Below are positions 1-8,909 of a stretch of DNA of 64,000 nucleotides, piece after piece. This DNA is from Thioclava atlantica (GTDB lineage: Bacteria > Pseudomonadota > Alphaproteobacteria > Rhodobacterales > Rhodobacteraceae). The DNA lies in assembly GCF_000737065.1 (NCBI RefSeq), contig NZ_AQRC01000011.1, positions 81,721 through 145,720 of the forward strand, written 5' to 3'. The notes beneath the pieces were generated by a model that saw only the letters and a list, made by a program, of their open reading frames with translations, was not told the DNA's origin and made no database searches. A program made the translations under genes and the position numbers. Position 1 is the first letter of the stretch; each line of letters starts with the position of its first letter.

Positions 1-2
1 CC

Positions 3-3000
3 ATGGCCTCGGTCGCACCGCCGAAACCCACGTACCGGCCCAAGCTGCCAGCGGCCATCCTGCGCGACGGCACGCTGTCCGACGCGCAGCTTGAGACCGT
101 CATCTACGCGGGAGACGCGCATGGCGCATACCTCGCCGGGTCTTGGACGGTCGATGAGACCGGCGAGATGGTCTCGGCCGCACCTGAGGATGCCGCGGAT
201 GCCGTCCGCTTCCGTCGGGGTTTCTTCCTTGGCGATGGCACCGGAGCGGGCAAGGGCCGCCAGTCGGCCGGGATCCTGCTCGACAACTGGGCTCGAGGAA
301 GACGCAAGGCGCTCTGGATCTCGAAGAGCGACAAGCTTCTCGAGGACGCACAGCGCGACTGGTCAGCGCTTGGCCAGGAGCGGCTTCTGGTGACGCCGCT
401 GTCGCGTTTCGCGCAGGGGCGCGAAATCCCGCTTGCCGAGGGCATTCTCTTCACCACCTATGCGACGCTGCGCTCCGAAGAGCGGGGTGCCAAGAAATCC
501 CGCGTCGACCAGATCGTCGACTGGCTCGGGGCGGATTTCGACGGGGTGATCCTCTTCGACGAAAGCCATGCCATGGCGAATGCTGCCGGGGGCAAAGGCG
601 AGCGGGGCGATACAATGGCCTCGCAGCAGGGCAGGGCGGGTCTTCGCCTGCAGCACAAGCTTCCGCATGCCCGCGTGGTCTATGTCTCGGCCACGGGCGC
701 GACGACCGTCCACAACCTGGCCTACGCGCAGCGTCTTGGTCTTTGGGGCGGGGAGGATTTCCCGTTCGCGACCCGGTCGGAATTCGTCGAAGCCATCGAG
801 GCGGGCGGTGTCGCGGCGATGGAGGTTCTGGCCCGCGACCTCCGGGCGCTCGGCCTCTACACTGCGCGCTCGCTGTCCTATGACGGGGTCGAGTACGAGA
901 TGCTGGAACACGCGCTGACCCCGGAGCAGCGAGGCATTTATGATTCCTATGCCGAGGCCTTCGCTATCATCCACAACAACCTGACTGCTGCGTTGGAGGC
1001 GGCGAACATTTCCGGCGCGGTCGACGGGCCGAGCGGGTCGGGCACGCTGAACCGCCAGGCCAAGTCCGCTGCGCGGTCAGCCTTCGAGAGCGCGAAACAG
1101 CGCTTCTTCGGCCATTTGCTCACCTCGATGAAGACCCCCACGCTAATCGCATCCATCGATGCAGATCTGGCTGCGGGTCACGCGGCGGTCATCCAGATCG
1201 TCTCGACGGGTGAGGCGCTGATGGAACGCCGCCTGTCGGAGATCCCAACCGACGAATGGAAGGATATCCGTTGTGACATCACACCCAGGGAATACGTTCT
1301 GGACTACCTCGCCCATTCCTTCCCGGTGCAGCTCTACGAGCCTTTCACCGACAGCGAAGGTAATCTTTCGTCGCGCCCCGTCACGCGCGACGGCCAACCG
1401 GTGGAGTGCCGCGAAGCCGTCCGGCGTCGTGACGCGCTGATCGAGAAGCTGGCCTCGCTGCCGCCCGTGCCGGGCGCGCTCGACCAGATCGTGCAGCGCT
1501 TTGGCACTGATCTCGTGGCCGAAGTCACAGGGCGTTCACGACGCATCGTGCGCAAGGGCGAAGGGCATTCGGCACGGCTCGTGGTGGAGAACCGGGCTGG
1601 AGCCGCGAACCTCGCGGAAACCCAAGCCTTCATGGATGACGAAAAGCGTATCCTGATCTTCTCGGATGCCGGTGGCACCGGCCGCAGCTATCACGCTGAT
1701 CTTGGCGCGAAGAACCAGCGCCTTCGGGTCCACTACCTCCTGGAGCCCGGCTGGAAGGCAGATGCGGCGATCCAGGGCCTCGGGCGCACCAATCGCACCA
1801 ATCAGGCGCAGCCGCCGCTCTTCCGTCCGGTGGCCACCGATGTGAAGGCGGAGAAGCGGTTCCTGTCGACCATCGCGCGTCGTCTCGACACGCTTGGCGC
1901 GATCACCCGCGGCCAGCGCCAGACTGGCGGGCAAGGGTTGTTCCGCCCGGAGGACAACCTCGAGTCGCCTTACGCCCGCGACGCCCTCCGCCAGCTTTAC
2001 CGCCGCATCTATCGCGGCGATCTGGCGGGATGCTCGCTTGGGGCTTTCGAGGATGCCACTGGCCTCAGCCTGACCGACGACAACGGGCTGAAGGACGACC
2101 TTCCTCCGATCACGACCTTCCTCAATCGCCTGCTGGCGCTGACGATCGACATGCAGGCCGTGCTCTTCTCGGCATTCGAGGAGCTGCTCGACCAGCGGAT
2201 CGAGGGCGCCATCGCCGCCGGGGTCTACGACCTCGGGCTCGAGACACTCCGTGCCGAGAGCTTTCGGGTGACCGACGCACGCGTCATCCATACCCATCCG
2301 GGCTCCGGCGCGGAAACCCAGCTGCTGACCATCGCCGAAAAGCGCCGCAATACACCGCTGTCTCTGGCCGATGCGCTCGACTGGCTGGATGACCCTAAAG
2401 CGCGGCTTCTGGTCAATAGCCGCTCGGGCCGGGCTGCTGTGCAGGTGCCCGCCACCAGCCTGATGCTGGACGATGGCACCATCGAGCCGCGCCTGCGGCT
2501 GATCCGGCCGCTTGATGCTAGCACGGTCCCGGCGAAAATCATGGAAGATACGCATTGGCTGGAAGCCGACCGCGCGGCCTTCGCTGCCGCGTGGACCGCG
2601 GAACTGGCTGAGGTGCCGGAGTTCTCCGAAGCCACGCTGCACATCGTGGCAGGTCTGCTGCTGCCGATCTGGAAGCAGCTTCCCCAAGATGAAACCCGCG
2701 TCTACCGGCTGCAGACCGACGACGGTCAGCGCATCATCGGCCGCCGGGTTCCGCCGTCTTGGGTTACAACCACGCTGGCAAATGACGCACCAAAACTGAC
2801 AGCCGCGCAGGTCCATGCCCTCGTTCTGGAGGGCAAGACCGTTGTTCGGCTCGCCGAGGGGATGGAGCTTCACCGCTCCCGTGTCATGGGCGCGAACCGG
2901 ATCGAACTCTCGGGCTTCTCGGAAGCGGCGAAGGACCGGCTCAAGGCCGATGGCTTCTTCTCGGAGATCATCAGCTGGAAGCTGCGCCTCTTCTGCCCGA

Positions 3001-3083
3001 CCGATCCTACCGGTATCGCCGTGCTGGATCGTCTGCTTGCACGTTGTCCTGTGACGGGACTACATGCACGCGGAGGTTGCTAA
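3..3083 (+). CDS. Strawberry-notch-like superfamily 2 helicase, 5' end outside the window
   Basis: The reading frame is open at the window edge, so the first visible Met is probably internal. The visible 1026 residues hold an ATP-binding loop with GDGTGAGKGR near residue 78, a DESH box near residue 188, SATGA near 230, and a helicase C-terminal part with SDAGGTGRSYHAD near 556 followed by QGLGRTNRTNQ. These are the motifs of the bacterial strawberry-notch family, large predicted ATPases common on alphaproteobacterial plasmids and integrative elements. Family members often carry an N-terminal methylase-like part, which would lie upstream. The gene ends three bases before the toprim gene and is probably co-transcribed with it. 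Its role in element maintenance is inferred from context; no biochemical function is established here. Confidence 0.85.
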   Translation: MASVAPPKPTYRPKLPAAILRDGTLSDAQLETVIYAGDAHGAYLAGSWTVDETGEMVSAAPEDAADAVRFRRGFFLGDGTGAGKGRQSAGILLDNWARGRRKALWISKSDKLLEDAQRDWSALGQERLLVTPLSRFAQGREIPLAEGILFTTYATLRSEERGAKKSRVDQIVDWLGADFDGVILFDESHAMANAAGGKGERGDTMASQQGRAGLRLQHKLPHARVVYVSATGATTVHNLAYAQRLGLWGGEDFPFATRSEFVEAIEAGGVAAMEVLARDLRALGLYTARSLSYDGVEYEMLEHALTPEQRGIYDSYAEAFAIIHNNLTAALEAANISGAVDGPSGSGTLNRQAKSAARSAFESAKQRFFGHLLTSMKTPTLIASIDADLAAGHAAVIQIVSTGEALMERRLSEIPTDEWKDIRCDITPREYVLDYLAHSFPVQLYEPFTDSEGNLSSRPVTRDGQPVECREAVRRRDALIEKLASLPPVPGALDQIVQRFGTDLVAEVTGRSRRIVRKGEGHSARLVVENRAGAANLAETQAFMDDEKRILIFSDAGGTGRSYHADLGAKNQRLRVHYLLEPGWKADAAIQGLGRTNRTNQAQPPLFRPVATDVKAEKRFLSTIARRLDTLGAITRGQRQTGGQGLFRPEDNLESPYARDALRQLYRRIYRGDLAGCSLGAFEDATGLSLTDDNGLKDDLPPITTFLNRLLALTIDMQAVLFSAFEELLDQRIEGAIAAGVYDLGLETLRAESFRVTDARVIHTHPGSGAETQLLTIAEKRRNTPLSLADALDWLDDPKARLLVNSRSGRAAVQVPATSLMLDDGTIEPRLRLIRPLDASTVPAKIMEDTHWLEADRAAFAAAWTAELAEVPEFSEATLHIVAGLLLPIWKQLPQDETRVYRLQTDDGQRIIGRRVPPSWVTTTLANDAPKLTAAQVHALVLEGKTVVRLAEGMELHRSRVMGANRIELSGFSEAAKDRLKADGFFSEIISWKLRLFCPTDPTGIAVLDRLLARCPVTGLHARGGC

Positions 3084-3086
3084 GCC

Positions 3087-4118
3087 ATGTATTCCGAGAC
3101 CGAAGATGTGATCCGCGCACTGGCGGAGAATGCTGAAGGCGTCTGTCGCGCTTACCTTCCCGCCGGACGGCGGGAAGGATCCTACTGGATCGTGGGCGAT
3201 TTGCAGAACAACCCTGGCCGGTCGCTCTTTGTACGGTTGACTGGGCCCACGTCGGGACCGGGCGCGGCCGGCAAGTTCACCGACGGCGCCACGGGCGAGC
3301 ATGGCGATCTTCTCGACATCATCCGCGAGCGAACCGGGATCTCCCGCTTTCCCAATCTTCTGGCCGAGGCCAGGGCGCATCTTGGCCGTCCGCAGCCGGT
3401 CCTCCCGGATAAACCAGTTCAAAGGAAGGCCAAAGCCCCCGGTGGCACACCAGCGGCAGCGGCGCGTCTGTTCGCAGCCTCGGTGCCGGTCGCAGGCACG
3501 CTTGCCGACACCTACCTCCGCTCCCGCGGCCTGACCCAAGGCGGGGAGATGAGCGCCCTTCGCTTTCATCCGAAATGCTGGCATCGGGAGGAGGGTCAGA
3601 CCCGGAGCATCCCCAGACCGGCACTGATCGCCGCGGTCACCGATGGGGTGGGGGCCGTGCAGGGCGTGCATCGCACCTGGCTGGCGCCTGACGGACAGGG
3701 AAAGGCGGCGCTCAAAGCGCAGCGGCGTGCCATGGGTCACCTTCTGGGCAATGCTGTCAGGCTGATCCCGCATGACGACATCCTCGTCGTCGGCGAGGGC
3801 ATCGAGACCATGCTGTCCCTTGTCGAGGCTGTGCCCGGCCTTCCCGTCTGGGCTGCGCTCTCGTCCGGTCACCTCGGGGCGGTCCTGCTGCCGGAGGGGC
3901 TGCAGCGCCTCTACATCGCCATTGACCGCGATCCGGCCGGGCAACGCGCCGCAGAGAGGTTGAGCGCAAGAGCAACCGAGTTCGGGGTGACAGTGCGGGT
4001 GCTGGAACCGCGGCTCGGGGATTTCAACGATGATCTTCGGGCGAACGGCAAGGACGCGCTGCGCCAGCATCTGGCAGGTCAGATCGGGCTAGAGGATCGG
4101 CATCGCCTGCTGGGCTGA
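3087..4118 (+). CDS. Toprim domain protein, primase-like
   Basis: This 343-residue protein has a C-terminal toprim fold: GEGIETMLS near residue 235 supplies the conserved glutamate and DRDPAG near 279 the paired acidic residues. The N-terminal half (SYWIVGDLQNN, GKFTDGATGEHGD) matches the domain that precedes toprim in many plasmid and ICE proteins of Alphaproteobacteria. Toprim proteins of this type resemble the catalytic part of DnaG-like primases, so a role in priming element replication or lagging-strand synthesis after transfer is plausible but not shown. There is no zinc-finger domain, so it is shorter than a full DnaG. It follows the helicase by three bases and is probably in the same transcript. 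Confidence 0.85.
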   Translation: MYSETEDVIRALAENAEGVCRAYLPAGRREGSYWIVGDLQNNPGRSLFVRLTGPTSGPGAAGKFTDGATGEHGDLLDIIRERTGISRFPNLLAEARAHLGRPQPVLPDKPVQRKAKAPGGTPAAAARLFAASVPVAGTLADTYLRSRGLTQGGEMSALRFHPKCWHREEGQTRSIPRPALIAAVTDGVGAVQGVHRTWLAPDGQGKAALKAQRRAMGHLLGNAVRLIPHDDILVVGEGIETMLSLVEAVPGLPVWAALSSGHLGAVLLPEGLQRLYIAIDRDPAGQRAAERLSARATEFGVTVRVLEPRLGDFNDDLRANGKDALRQHLAGQIGLEDRHRLLG

Positions 4119-4212
4119 GCTGCATCGCGCAGGGGGGTCTGGGAGTGCGGGGCAGGGGGCTGCATCCAAGTCGTGGCTCTGGATCGTCGTCCTCACCCCA
4201 TCCCGGGCCTTG

Positions 4213-4450
4213 CGCATCCACCCGTCAGCCCTGCGCGGCCTTCAAGAGATGGGCAGGCCGTCAAAGCGGTTGCCCCTGCAAGGTCGGAAGGGAAGCTATT
4301 TCCGCCGGCGGCAAAGCCGCCTTTGCATCGCGAGACAAATAGCTTCCCTGACGACCTCCTCCACGCTGTTCCGGCCCCGGTGAAGCCGGGGTGAAGGGGC
4401 AACCGCCCCGACGGCTCGGGTCTGCCCATGAAGGCCGCGCGGGATGACGC
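4213..4450. repeat. Nested inverted repeats in a 365-base gene-free region
   Basis: The gap between the toprim and DUF2493 genes (4119-4483) contains no convincing gene but is highly structured. An inner perfect 12-bp inverted repeat pairs 4290-4301 with 4337-4348 (GGGAAGCTATTT and its complement). An outer perfect 12-bp repeat pairs 4266-4277 with 4395-4406 (GCGGTTGCCCCT). Outside this, 4213-4260 and 4407-4450 continue as an imperfect inverted repeat, both arms containing GCCCAT and GAAGGCCGCGC in matching order. A small hairpin CCCCGG/CCGGGG lies at about 4375-4391. It could be a structured leader of the DUF2493 gene, an ncRNA or a replication or priming site. None of these is proven. Confidence 0.7.
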
Positions 4451-4483
4451 ACGGACGAGACAGGCCCGGAGGCAAGAAAACCG

Positions 4484-5416
4484 ATGACGATCCACACCAA
4501 CGACGACGCGTATGAACCCGCTCACACCGCATCCCATACCGCTCACGCGCTCGACGAGTTGCAGCTCTATGGCTACCGCCCCTTTGACGAGCCCGATCCG
4601 CGCCCGATGCCCGATGGGCAGCGCCTCGCGGTCGCCGTCGCCGACATCTTCGACGCCCTCGTCGCGACGCTGGAAGACACCCGCATGGAACCGGACCTCG
4701 AAGAGGTGCTCTGGGGCCAGGTCAACCTCTTCCACCGCGCCACGGCCCGGATCGAGCGGTCGCTCGATGAGAACGAGCAGGCGCAGCGCCGCCTCCAGCG
4801 TGAGCAGGACGGCTCCGAGGTGAAATCCACCGAACTCGAGCGTCTGACGGCCGAAGGCCTGACGCTGATCGAACGGCGCAACTGCATGGACATGATGCGC
4901 GATCACGCCGCGACCGAGTTCGTCCATCACACGGGATCGACCTGGCGGCCTCGCACCGGTTCGATGGTGAACTGCCAGCACATGACCGCTGCGCTGATCG
5001 ACAGCCGCGACTTCCTGGCCGCGAAGCGCCGCGCGGAAACCGAGGTGATGTTGCCCGCAGGCCCCAAGGTCGCCCTCACCGGCGGGACCGACTTCAACGA
5101 TCACCGCCTGATCTGGGGCAAGCTCGACCAGGTCCGGACCAAGTATCCCGACATGGTCCTGTTACACGGTGGCAGCCCCAAAGGCGCAGAACTCATCGCC
5201 GCCAAATGGGCCGAAGCCCGGGGCGTGACGCAGGTTGCCTTCAAGCCTGACTGGACCAAACACGCCAAGGCCGCGCCCTTCAAACGAAACGATGCGATGC
5301 TGGATGTGCTCCCGGTCGGAGTCCTCGTCTTCCCCGGGACCGGTATCCAGGAAAACCTAGCCGACAAGGCCACGAAGCTGGGTATCCCAGTCATGAAGTT
5401 CGAGAAGGGGGCGTGA
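4484..5416 (+). CDS. DUF2493 (SLOG-type, YspA/YpsA-related) protein
   Basis: The 310-residue product ends in a DUF2493 domain: KVALTGGTDFNDH near residue 195, LLHGGSPKGAELIA near 225 and a final VLVFPGTGIQENLADKA segment. This Rossmann-like fold belongs to the SLOG superfamily, proposed to bind nucleotide-derived ligands. The N-terminal 190 residues are acidic, partly coiled-coil and typical of the plasmid or ICE version found in Rhodobacterales and Sphingomonads. The exact ligand is unknown. It is preceded by a long structured leader, has GGAGGC about ten bases before the ATG, and ends in a rho-independent terminator that overlaps its stop codon, so it is probably transcribed separately from the genes that follow. 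Confidence 0.85.
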   Translation: MTIHTNDDAYEPAHTASHTAHALDELQLYGYRPFDEPDPRPMPDGQRLAVAVADIFDALVATLEDTRMEPDLEEVLWGQVNLFHRATARIERSLDENEQAQRRLQREQDGSEVKSTELERLTAEGLTLIERRNCMDMMRDHAATEFVHHTGSTWRPRTGSMVNCQHMTAALIDSRDFLAAKRRAETEVMLPAGPKVALTGGTDFNDHRLIWGKLDQVRTKYPDMVLLHGGSPKGAELIAAKWAEARGVTQVAFKPDWTKHAKAAPFKRNDAMLDVLPVGVLVFPGTGIQENLADKATKLGIPVMKFEKGA

Positions 5417-5428
5417 GCCCCCTTTTCT
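5405..5428 (+). terminator. Rho-independent terminator of the DUF2493 gene
   Basis: A perfect 8-bp stem (AAGGGGGC 5405-5412, GCCCCCTT 5417-5424) closes a GTGA loop and runs into TTTTCT. The stem includes the stop codon of the DUF2493 gene. Confidence 0.8.
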
Positions 5429-5540
5429 GTTGCTTAGGGGTGCATAGAGTGAAAGCGCCAGGAAATACCGGTAATTCCAACGCTTGCGCGTGGGGTCTCG
5501 TAGTCTGGTGGTAGGGTGAAAAGCAAAAGGAGATCGTTCG

Positions 5541-6170
5541 ATGAAGACCGATTTGGTTGAGAAACGCTGTATACACTGCGCTCGAGCAATTACGCGCTCG
5601 ACCAGCTCCCGTGATCATATTCCATCCAAGTTCCTCCTTGTTCACCCTTACCCTGACAACATTGAAACGATCCGGGTTTGCACCGAATGCAACAGATCGT
5701 TCGCGCAGGACGAGGAGTATATGGCGGCGTTCCTTGGGACGCTGCTCTGGAACGGGGACGAACCGAAGTCACAGCTGGAGCGAATTCTCGAGAGTAATTG
5801 GGTTCTTCAGGACGATCTTGACGATAGCCTTTTCATCGTTACGTCGGATGCCAAGCAACGCATTGCGCTCGAGCCAGATGAACAGCGTCTCCGGCGTGTC
5901 GTGTCCAAGAATGCGGTTGGCCACATGTTTCTCGCTCTCGGGGTTGCTCCGCGACCGTCTAAGATCTCCATTTGCGTGCTTGAGAATTTGCCCTACGCGG
6001 TGAGGGAAGGACTCTACGGACTATCGACAGGATGGATCACGGTTCAGGAGGGGGCATACCGCTATCAGCTTGTCGATCAGGGCGCGCTTGTTGTGCGTTC
6101 AGTCATCCATGAGTTCTTGGCGACGGAGGCGATTTGGCCGTCTCCAATCGGTCACTCGGCGGGCTATTGA
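5541..6170 (+). CDS. HNH-like zinc-binding protein beside a restriction-modification system
   Basis: The 209-residue protein starts with a CIHC pair (residues 11-14), then RDHIPSKFL and CTECNRSF, which is the spacing of the treble-clef zinc site and the DH...N core of HNH-type nucleases. The remaining 150 residues have no motif I recognise. An AAAGGAG sequence sits nine bases before the ATG. The gene directly precedes vsr (one base apart), so it probably belongs to the same defence transcript. It may be an extra nuclease of the restriction system or a methyl-dependent nuclease; the last two-thirds give no help. Confidence in the coding call is high, in the nuclease function moderate. Confidence 0.65.
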   Translation: MKTDLVEKRCIHCARAITRSTSSRDHIPSKFLLVHPYPDNIETIRVCTECNRSFAQDEEYMAAFLGTLLWNGDEPKSQLERILESNWVLQDDLDDSLFIVTSDAKQRIALEPDEQRLRRVVSKNAVGHMFLALGVAPRPSKISICVLENLPYAVREGLYGLSTGWITVQEGAYRYQLVDQGALVVRSVIHEFLATEAIWPSPIGHSAGY

Positions 6171-6171
6171 C

Positions 6172-6663
6172 GTGAAGCGACGGGGAACGCTGTTGACGCG
6201 ATCGGAGCAGATGTCGCGGATTCGATCCAAGAACACGAAACCCGAGATGCTTATACGGCGCGGGCTCCATGCTCGAGGCTATCGCTATCGACTGCACCAG
6301 AAAAACCTGCCCGGAACTCCCGATGTAGTGCTTAAAAAGCACGGGGCCGTAATAGAGGTCAGAGGGTGCTTTTGGCATGGGCATGACGGCTGCGGTCGAC
6401 GGCCCAACACGCACCAGGATTTCTGGAATACAAAGATCGACCGAAATCGCGAGAGGGATCGGGAAAACGAGCGCCTTCTTGTTCAGGCCGGTTGGCGAGT
6501 TCTGATTGTTTGGGAGTGTTGCATGGTGGGCAAGGGTCGATGGAAACCGGAAGCCTTGCTTGACGCAGTCGGCGCTTGGTTGGTCTCGGGTAAGAATTTC
6601 GAAGAATTTGAAGGGCAGAACGGCGATCGAAGTGGAGACCAATCTGTGGGGGATGCTTGTTAG
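6172..6663 (+). CDS. vsr: Very short patch repair (Vsr) endonuclease
   Basis: Vsr nicks DNA 5' of T:G mismatches that arise when 5-methylcytosine deaminates, starting short-patch repair. The product (163 residues from a GTG start) contains MSRIRSKNTKPEMLIR, LPGTPDVVL with the catalytic aspartate, EVRGCFWHGHDGC with the zinc and active-site residues, and a final RVLIVWEC. I chose the GTG at 6172 because it lies one base after the HNH-like gene's stop and gives the family's usual length; a frame extending upstream would overlap that gene by about 100 bases. Vsr genes commonly accompany C5-cytosine methyltransferases, as here. Confidence 0.9.
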   Translation: MKRRGTLLTRSEQMSRIRSKNTKPEMLIRRGLHARGYRYRLHQKNLPGTPDVVLKKHGAVIEVRGCFWHGHDGCGRRPNTHQDFWNTKIDRNRERDRENERLLVQAGWRVLIVWECCMVGKGRWKPEALLDAVGAWLVSGKNFEEFEGQNGDRSGDQSVGDAC

Positions 6664-6692
6664 GGGTTTAACCAGATGTTGTCAATCTTTTC

Positions 6693-6721
6693 TTGATACT
6701 TGACACGGACTTTGGTCTAAG
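6693..6721 (+). promoter_or_regulatory. Possible promoter of the methyltransferase gene
   Basis: TTGATA (6693-6698) and TCTAAG (6716-6721) are 17 bases apart, upstream of the methyltransferase start. A TTGACA also occurs at 6700-6705 without a good partner. This is a weak consensus match, proposed because the methyltransferase is separated from vsr by 87 bases and would need to be expressed before the endonuclease. Confidence 0.25.
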
Positions 6722-6750
6722 TCGGTGAAAACACCTGCAGGAGGAACGGC

Positions 6751-7968
6751 ATGTCGAGCGAGCAGCCTGTCAAGCCCTTGATACGGAAATCGGTGGAGCT
6801 TTTCGCTGGTGCGGGCGGTCTTGGCATTGGGCTTGCGCAGTCGGGTTTCGTTCCACAGATGGTGGTCGAGTACAACAAATGGTGCTGCGACACACTCCGC
6901 GACAATCACGGAATCCTTGGCGATGACGGTCGGTCAGATGGTAAGAGCCCGTGGCGGGTTTTTGAGGGCGATGTCCGCAAGGTCGACTTCAGACCGTTGG
7001 CGGGAAAACTCGATCTGATCTCAGGTGGTCCACCATGCCAACCCTTCAGCCTTGGTGGGCGTCACCGCGCATACGATGACGCTCGCGACATGTTTCCACA
7101 AGCGGTTCGGGCGGTTCGGGAGGCACGGCCTCGGGCATTTGTCTTCGAGAACGTAAAAGGACTGACCCGGGCGTCATTTCTCAGTTACTTTGAATATGTG
7201 AAGCTCCAGATGGAACACCCCGAGCTAGTCGCTCGTCCTGACGAGGAGTGGCAGGACCACCTTCGCCGTCTCGAGCAACATCATACCTCCACAAGACGCC
7301 CCGGACTGCATTATCAGGTGGTCACAAAGCTTCTGAACTCGGCGAACTATGGAGTGCCGCAAAAGCGCGAGCGTGTGCTCTTCGTTGGTTTTCGAGACGA
7401 CGTGGACGCGAGGTGGTCATTCGGGCCGGGCGATTTCACACAAGAGGCACTCGTTTGGGACCAGATGTTCGGTGACTACTGGGAGCGTCATAGCGTTGCC
7501 AAGAAAGACCGAGTTCTCGAAGGACGGGCACTGCAGTTGTCAAAGCGCCTATCGGTCGAAGAGAAGCCGGAGAGCCTGCCGTGGCGCACGACGCGGGACG
7601 CGATTGGAGACCTGCCGGACCCGGAGGGAGCTAAGAGTTCGCACCAGGTCCTGGATCATCGCTTCCAACCCAACGCGAAGGTCTATCCAGGCCATACCGG
7701 CAGCTATCTCGATGAGCCATCCAAAACCCTTAAGGCCGGAGTTCACGGTGTGCCCGGCGGAGAGAACATGCTGCGCCGGGCAGATGGCTCTGTCCGATAT
7801 TTCACGGTTCGCGAAGGTGCCAGGATCCAAACATTCCCCGATGGGTACAAATTTCACGGCGCATGGACTGAATGCATGCGACAACTGGGGAACGCCGTTC
7901 CCGCAGAGCTTGCGAGAGTTGTCGGCGACAGCGTTGCCGCGAGGCTGAACGAGTCCGAGGCCGCTTAG
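6751..7968 (+). CDS. DNA (cytosine-5) methyltransferase of a type II restriction system
   Basis: This 405-residue enzyme transfers a methyl group from S-adenosylmethionine to C5 of cytosine in the site cut by the neighbouring nuclease. Motif I FAGAGGLGIGL is near residue 17, motif IV GGPPCQPFSLGG with the catalytic cysteine near 92, motif VI FENVKGL near 132, motif VIII QKRERV near 208, and motif X RQLGNAVP near 378. All core motifs are intact. GCAGGAGG lies just before the ATG. The target recognition region lies between motifs VIII and IX. The paired nuclease is of Eco29kI type, whose known member recognises CCGCGG, so the same site is a reasonable guess. The endonuclease gene begins two bases after the stop. 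Confidence 0.95.
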   Translation: MSSEQPVKPLIRKSVELFAGAGGLGIGLAQSGFVPQMVVEYNKWCCDTLRDNHGILGDDGRSDGKSPWRVFEGDVRKVDFRPLAGKLDLISGGPPCQPFSLGGRHRAYDDARDMFPQAVRAVREARPRAFVFENVKGLTRASFLSYFEYVKLQMEHPELVARPDEEWQDHLRRLEQHHTSTRRPGLHYQVVTKLLNSANYGVPQKRERVLFVGFRDDVDARWSFGPGDFTQEALVWDQMFGDYWERHSVAKKDRVLEGRALQLSKRLSVEEKPESLPWRTTRDAIGDLPDPEGAKSSHQVLDHRFQPNAKVYPGHTGSYLDEPSKTLKAGVHGVPGGENMLRRADGSVRYFTVREGARIQTFPDGYKFHGAWTECMRQLGNAVPAELARVVGDSVAARLNESEAA

Positions 7969-7970
7969 CG

Positions 7971-8846
7971 ATGGCACGCCGACCTGAGCTCGAGAAAGCG
8001 GATGAGACATCGGCTGCTTTGGAGCAGTTCGCAGAAATGGTGCGGGTAGCGGAGATGACCGCACCTTCGCGCAAGCGCGTTCTGGCGGCCATCTCCGATA
8101 TGAAGGAGGCTTTACTCCAACTGGAGCGGAACATTGATCCGATACGATTGCCGGATGCGTTTTTTGATCCCTCGGAACCGCGTTTGATTGGGCATTTTGT
8201 GGCCTTGGCCCTGCTATCGCAAGAACGCTTGCCGCTCGGAGCGATCACGCCTTTCTATGGGTCCGGTGTGTATGCGATTTACTACAGGGGGCCTGCCGAT
8301 ATTTACGCGCCGATTTCCGGCACCGAGACTCCCATCTATGTTGGGAAGGCCGATCCCCCGACCGGTGCGAAAACTGTTGTGGAGCAGGAGACAAGACTCT
8401 TTAGTCGATTGAACGAGCATCGTAAAAACATCGAGAAAGTGGCGGGGATCGATCTCAAGGACTTCGAGTGCCGAGCCTTGGCCGTGCAAAGTGGTTACCA
8501 AGCCGCCGCCGAGAACCATCTAATCCGTCTGTTCTGGCCGATATGGAACAACGAAACCAAGATACTTTTCGGGATCGGCAAACATGGTGACGCCGCGTCC
8601 ACCCGTGCGAACAACAAATCGCCGTGGGATACGATACATCCAGGTCGAGCGTGGGCAGCGGGGAATCCAGAGGCCAAGTCCACAGAGAGTATTCGCTCGG
8701 AGGTCGCCGAGCATTTCCGAACCAAGCCAATCTTCAGGACGACGGAGGATATTTTCAACGCGTTTGCCGAAGGCATTCGTCAAGCTGACCGGTTCGACCC
8801 GGACAGGGAGAAAGAAATGGAAGAAAAGCCTGGTGATCCCGAGTAA
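7971..8846 (+). CDS. Eco29kI-like GIY-YIG type II restriction endonuclease
   Basis: The 291-residue product carries a GIY-YIG nuclease core: GVYAIYYRG near residue 94, PIYVGKADP near 118, an RLNEHRKNIE helix, and AAENHLIRLFWPIWN with the conserved Glu and Asn. The long insert and the tail with GKHGD, SPWDTIHPGR are those of the Eco29kI family (RE_Eco29kI), which cuts CCGCGG. The ATG at 7971 follows the methyltransferase stop after two bases; an upstream in-frame extension would overlap that gene and is unlikely. CCGCGG occurs in this window (for example 193-198 and 2596-2601), so the element would rely on methylation if the specificity is conserved. Confidence 0.88.
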   Translation: MARRPELEKADETSAALEQFAEMVRVAEMTAPSRKRVLAAISDMKEALLQLERNIDPIRLPDAFFDPSEPRLIGHFVALALLSQERLPLGAITPFYGSGVYAIYYRGPADIYAPISGTETPIYVGKADPPTGAKTVVEQETRLFSRLNEHRKNIEKVAGIDLKDFECRALAVQSGYQAAAENHLIRLFWPIWNNETKILFGIGKHGDAASTRANNKSPWDTIHPGRAWAAGNPEAKSTESIRSEVAEHFRTKPIFRTTEDIFNAFAEGIRQADRFDPDREKEMEEKPGDPE

Positions 8847-8909
8847 CTATTGAACTATCTGATCTTACATAAATTGGATTATCGGATTTTTGGTAAGCCA
8901 CGGTTTTAA

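Noticed and set aside
1536..2873. A 445-codon minus-strand frame opposite the strawberry-notch gene
   Set aside because: It mirrors a well-supported gene, its protein lacks motifs, and long antisense frames are expected in high-GC DNA.
3060..4070. A 336-codon minus-strand frame opposite the toprim gene
   Set aside because: Toprim motifs on the plus strand are intact; the antisense protein has no recognisable domain.
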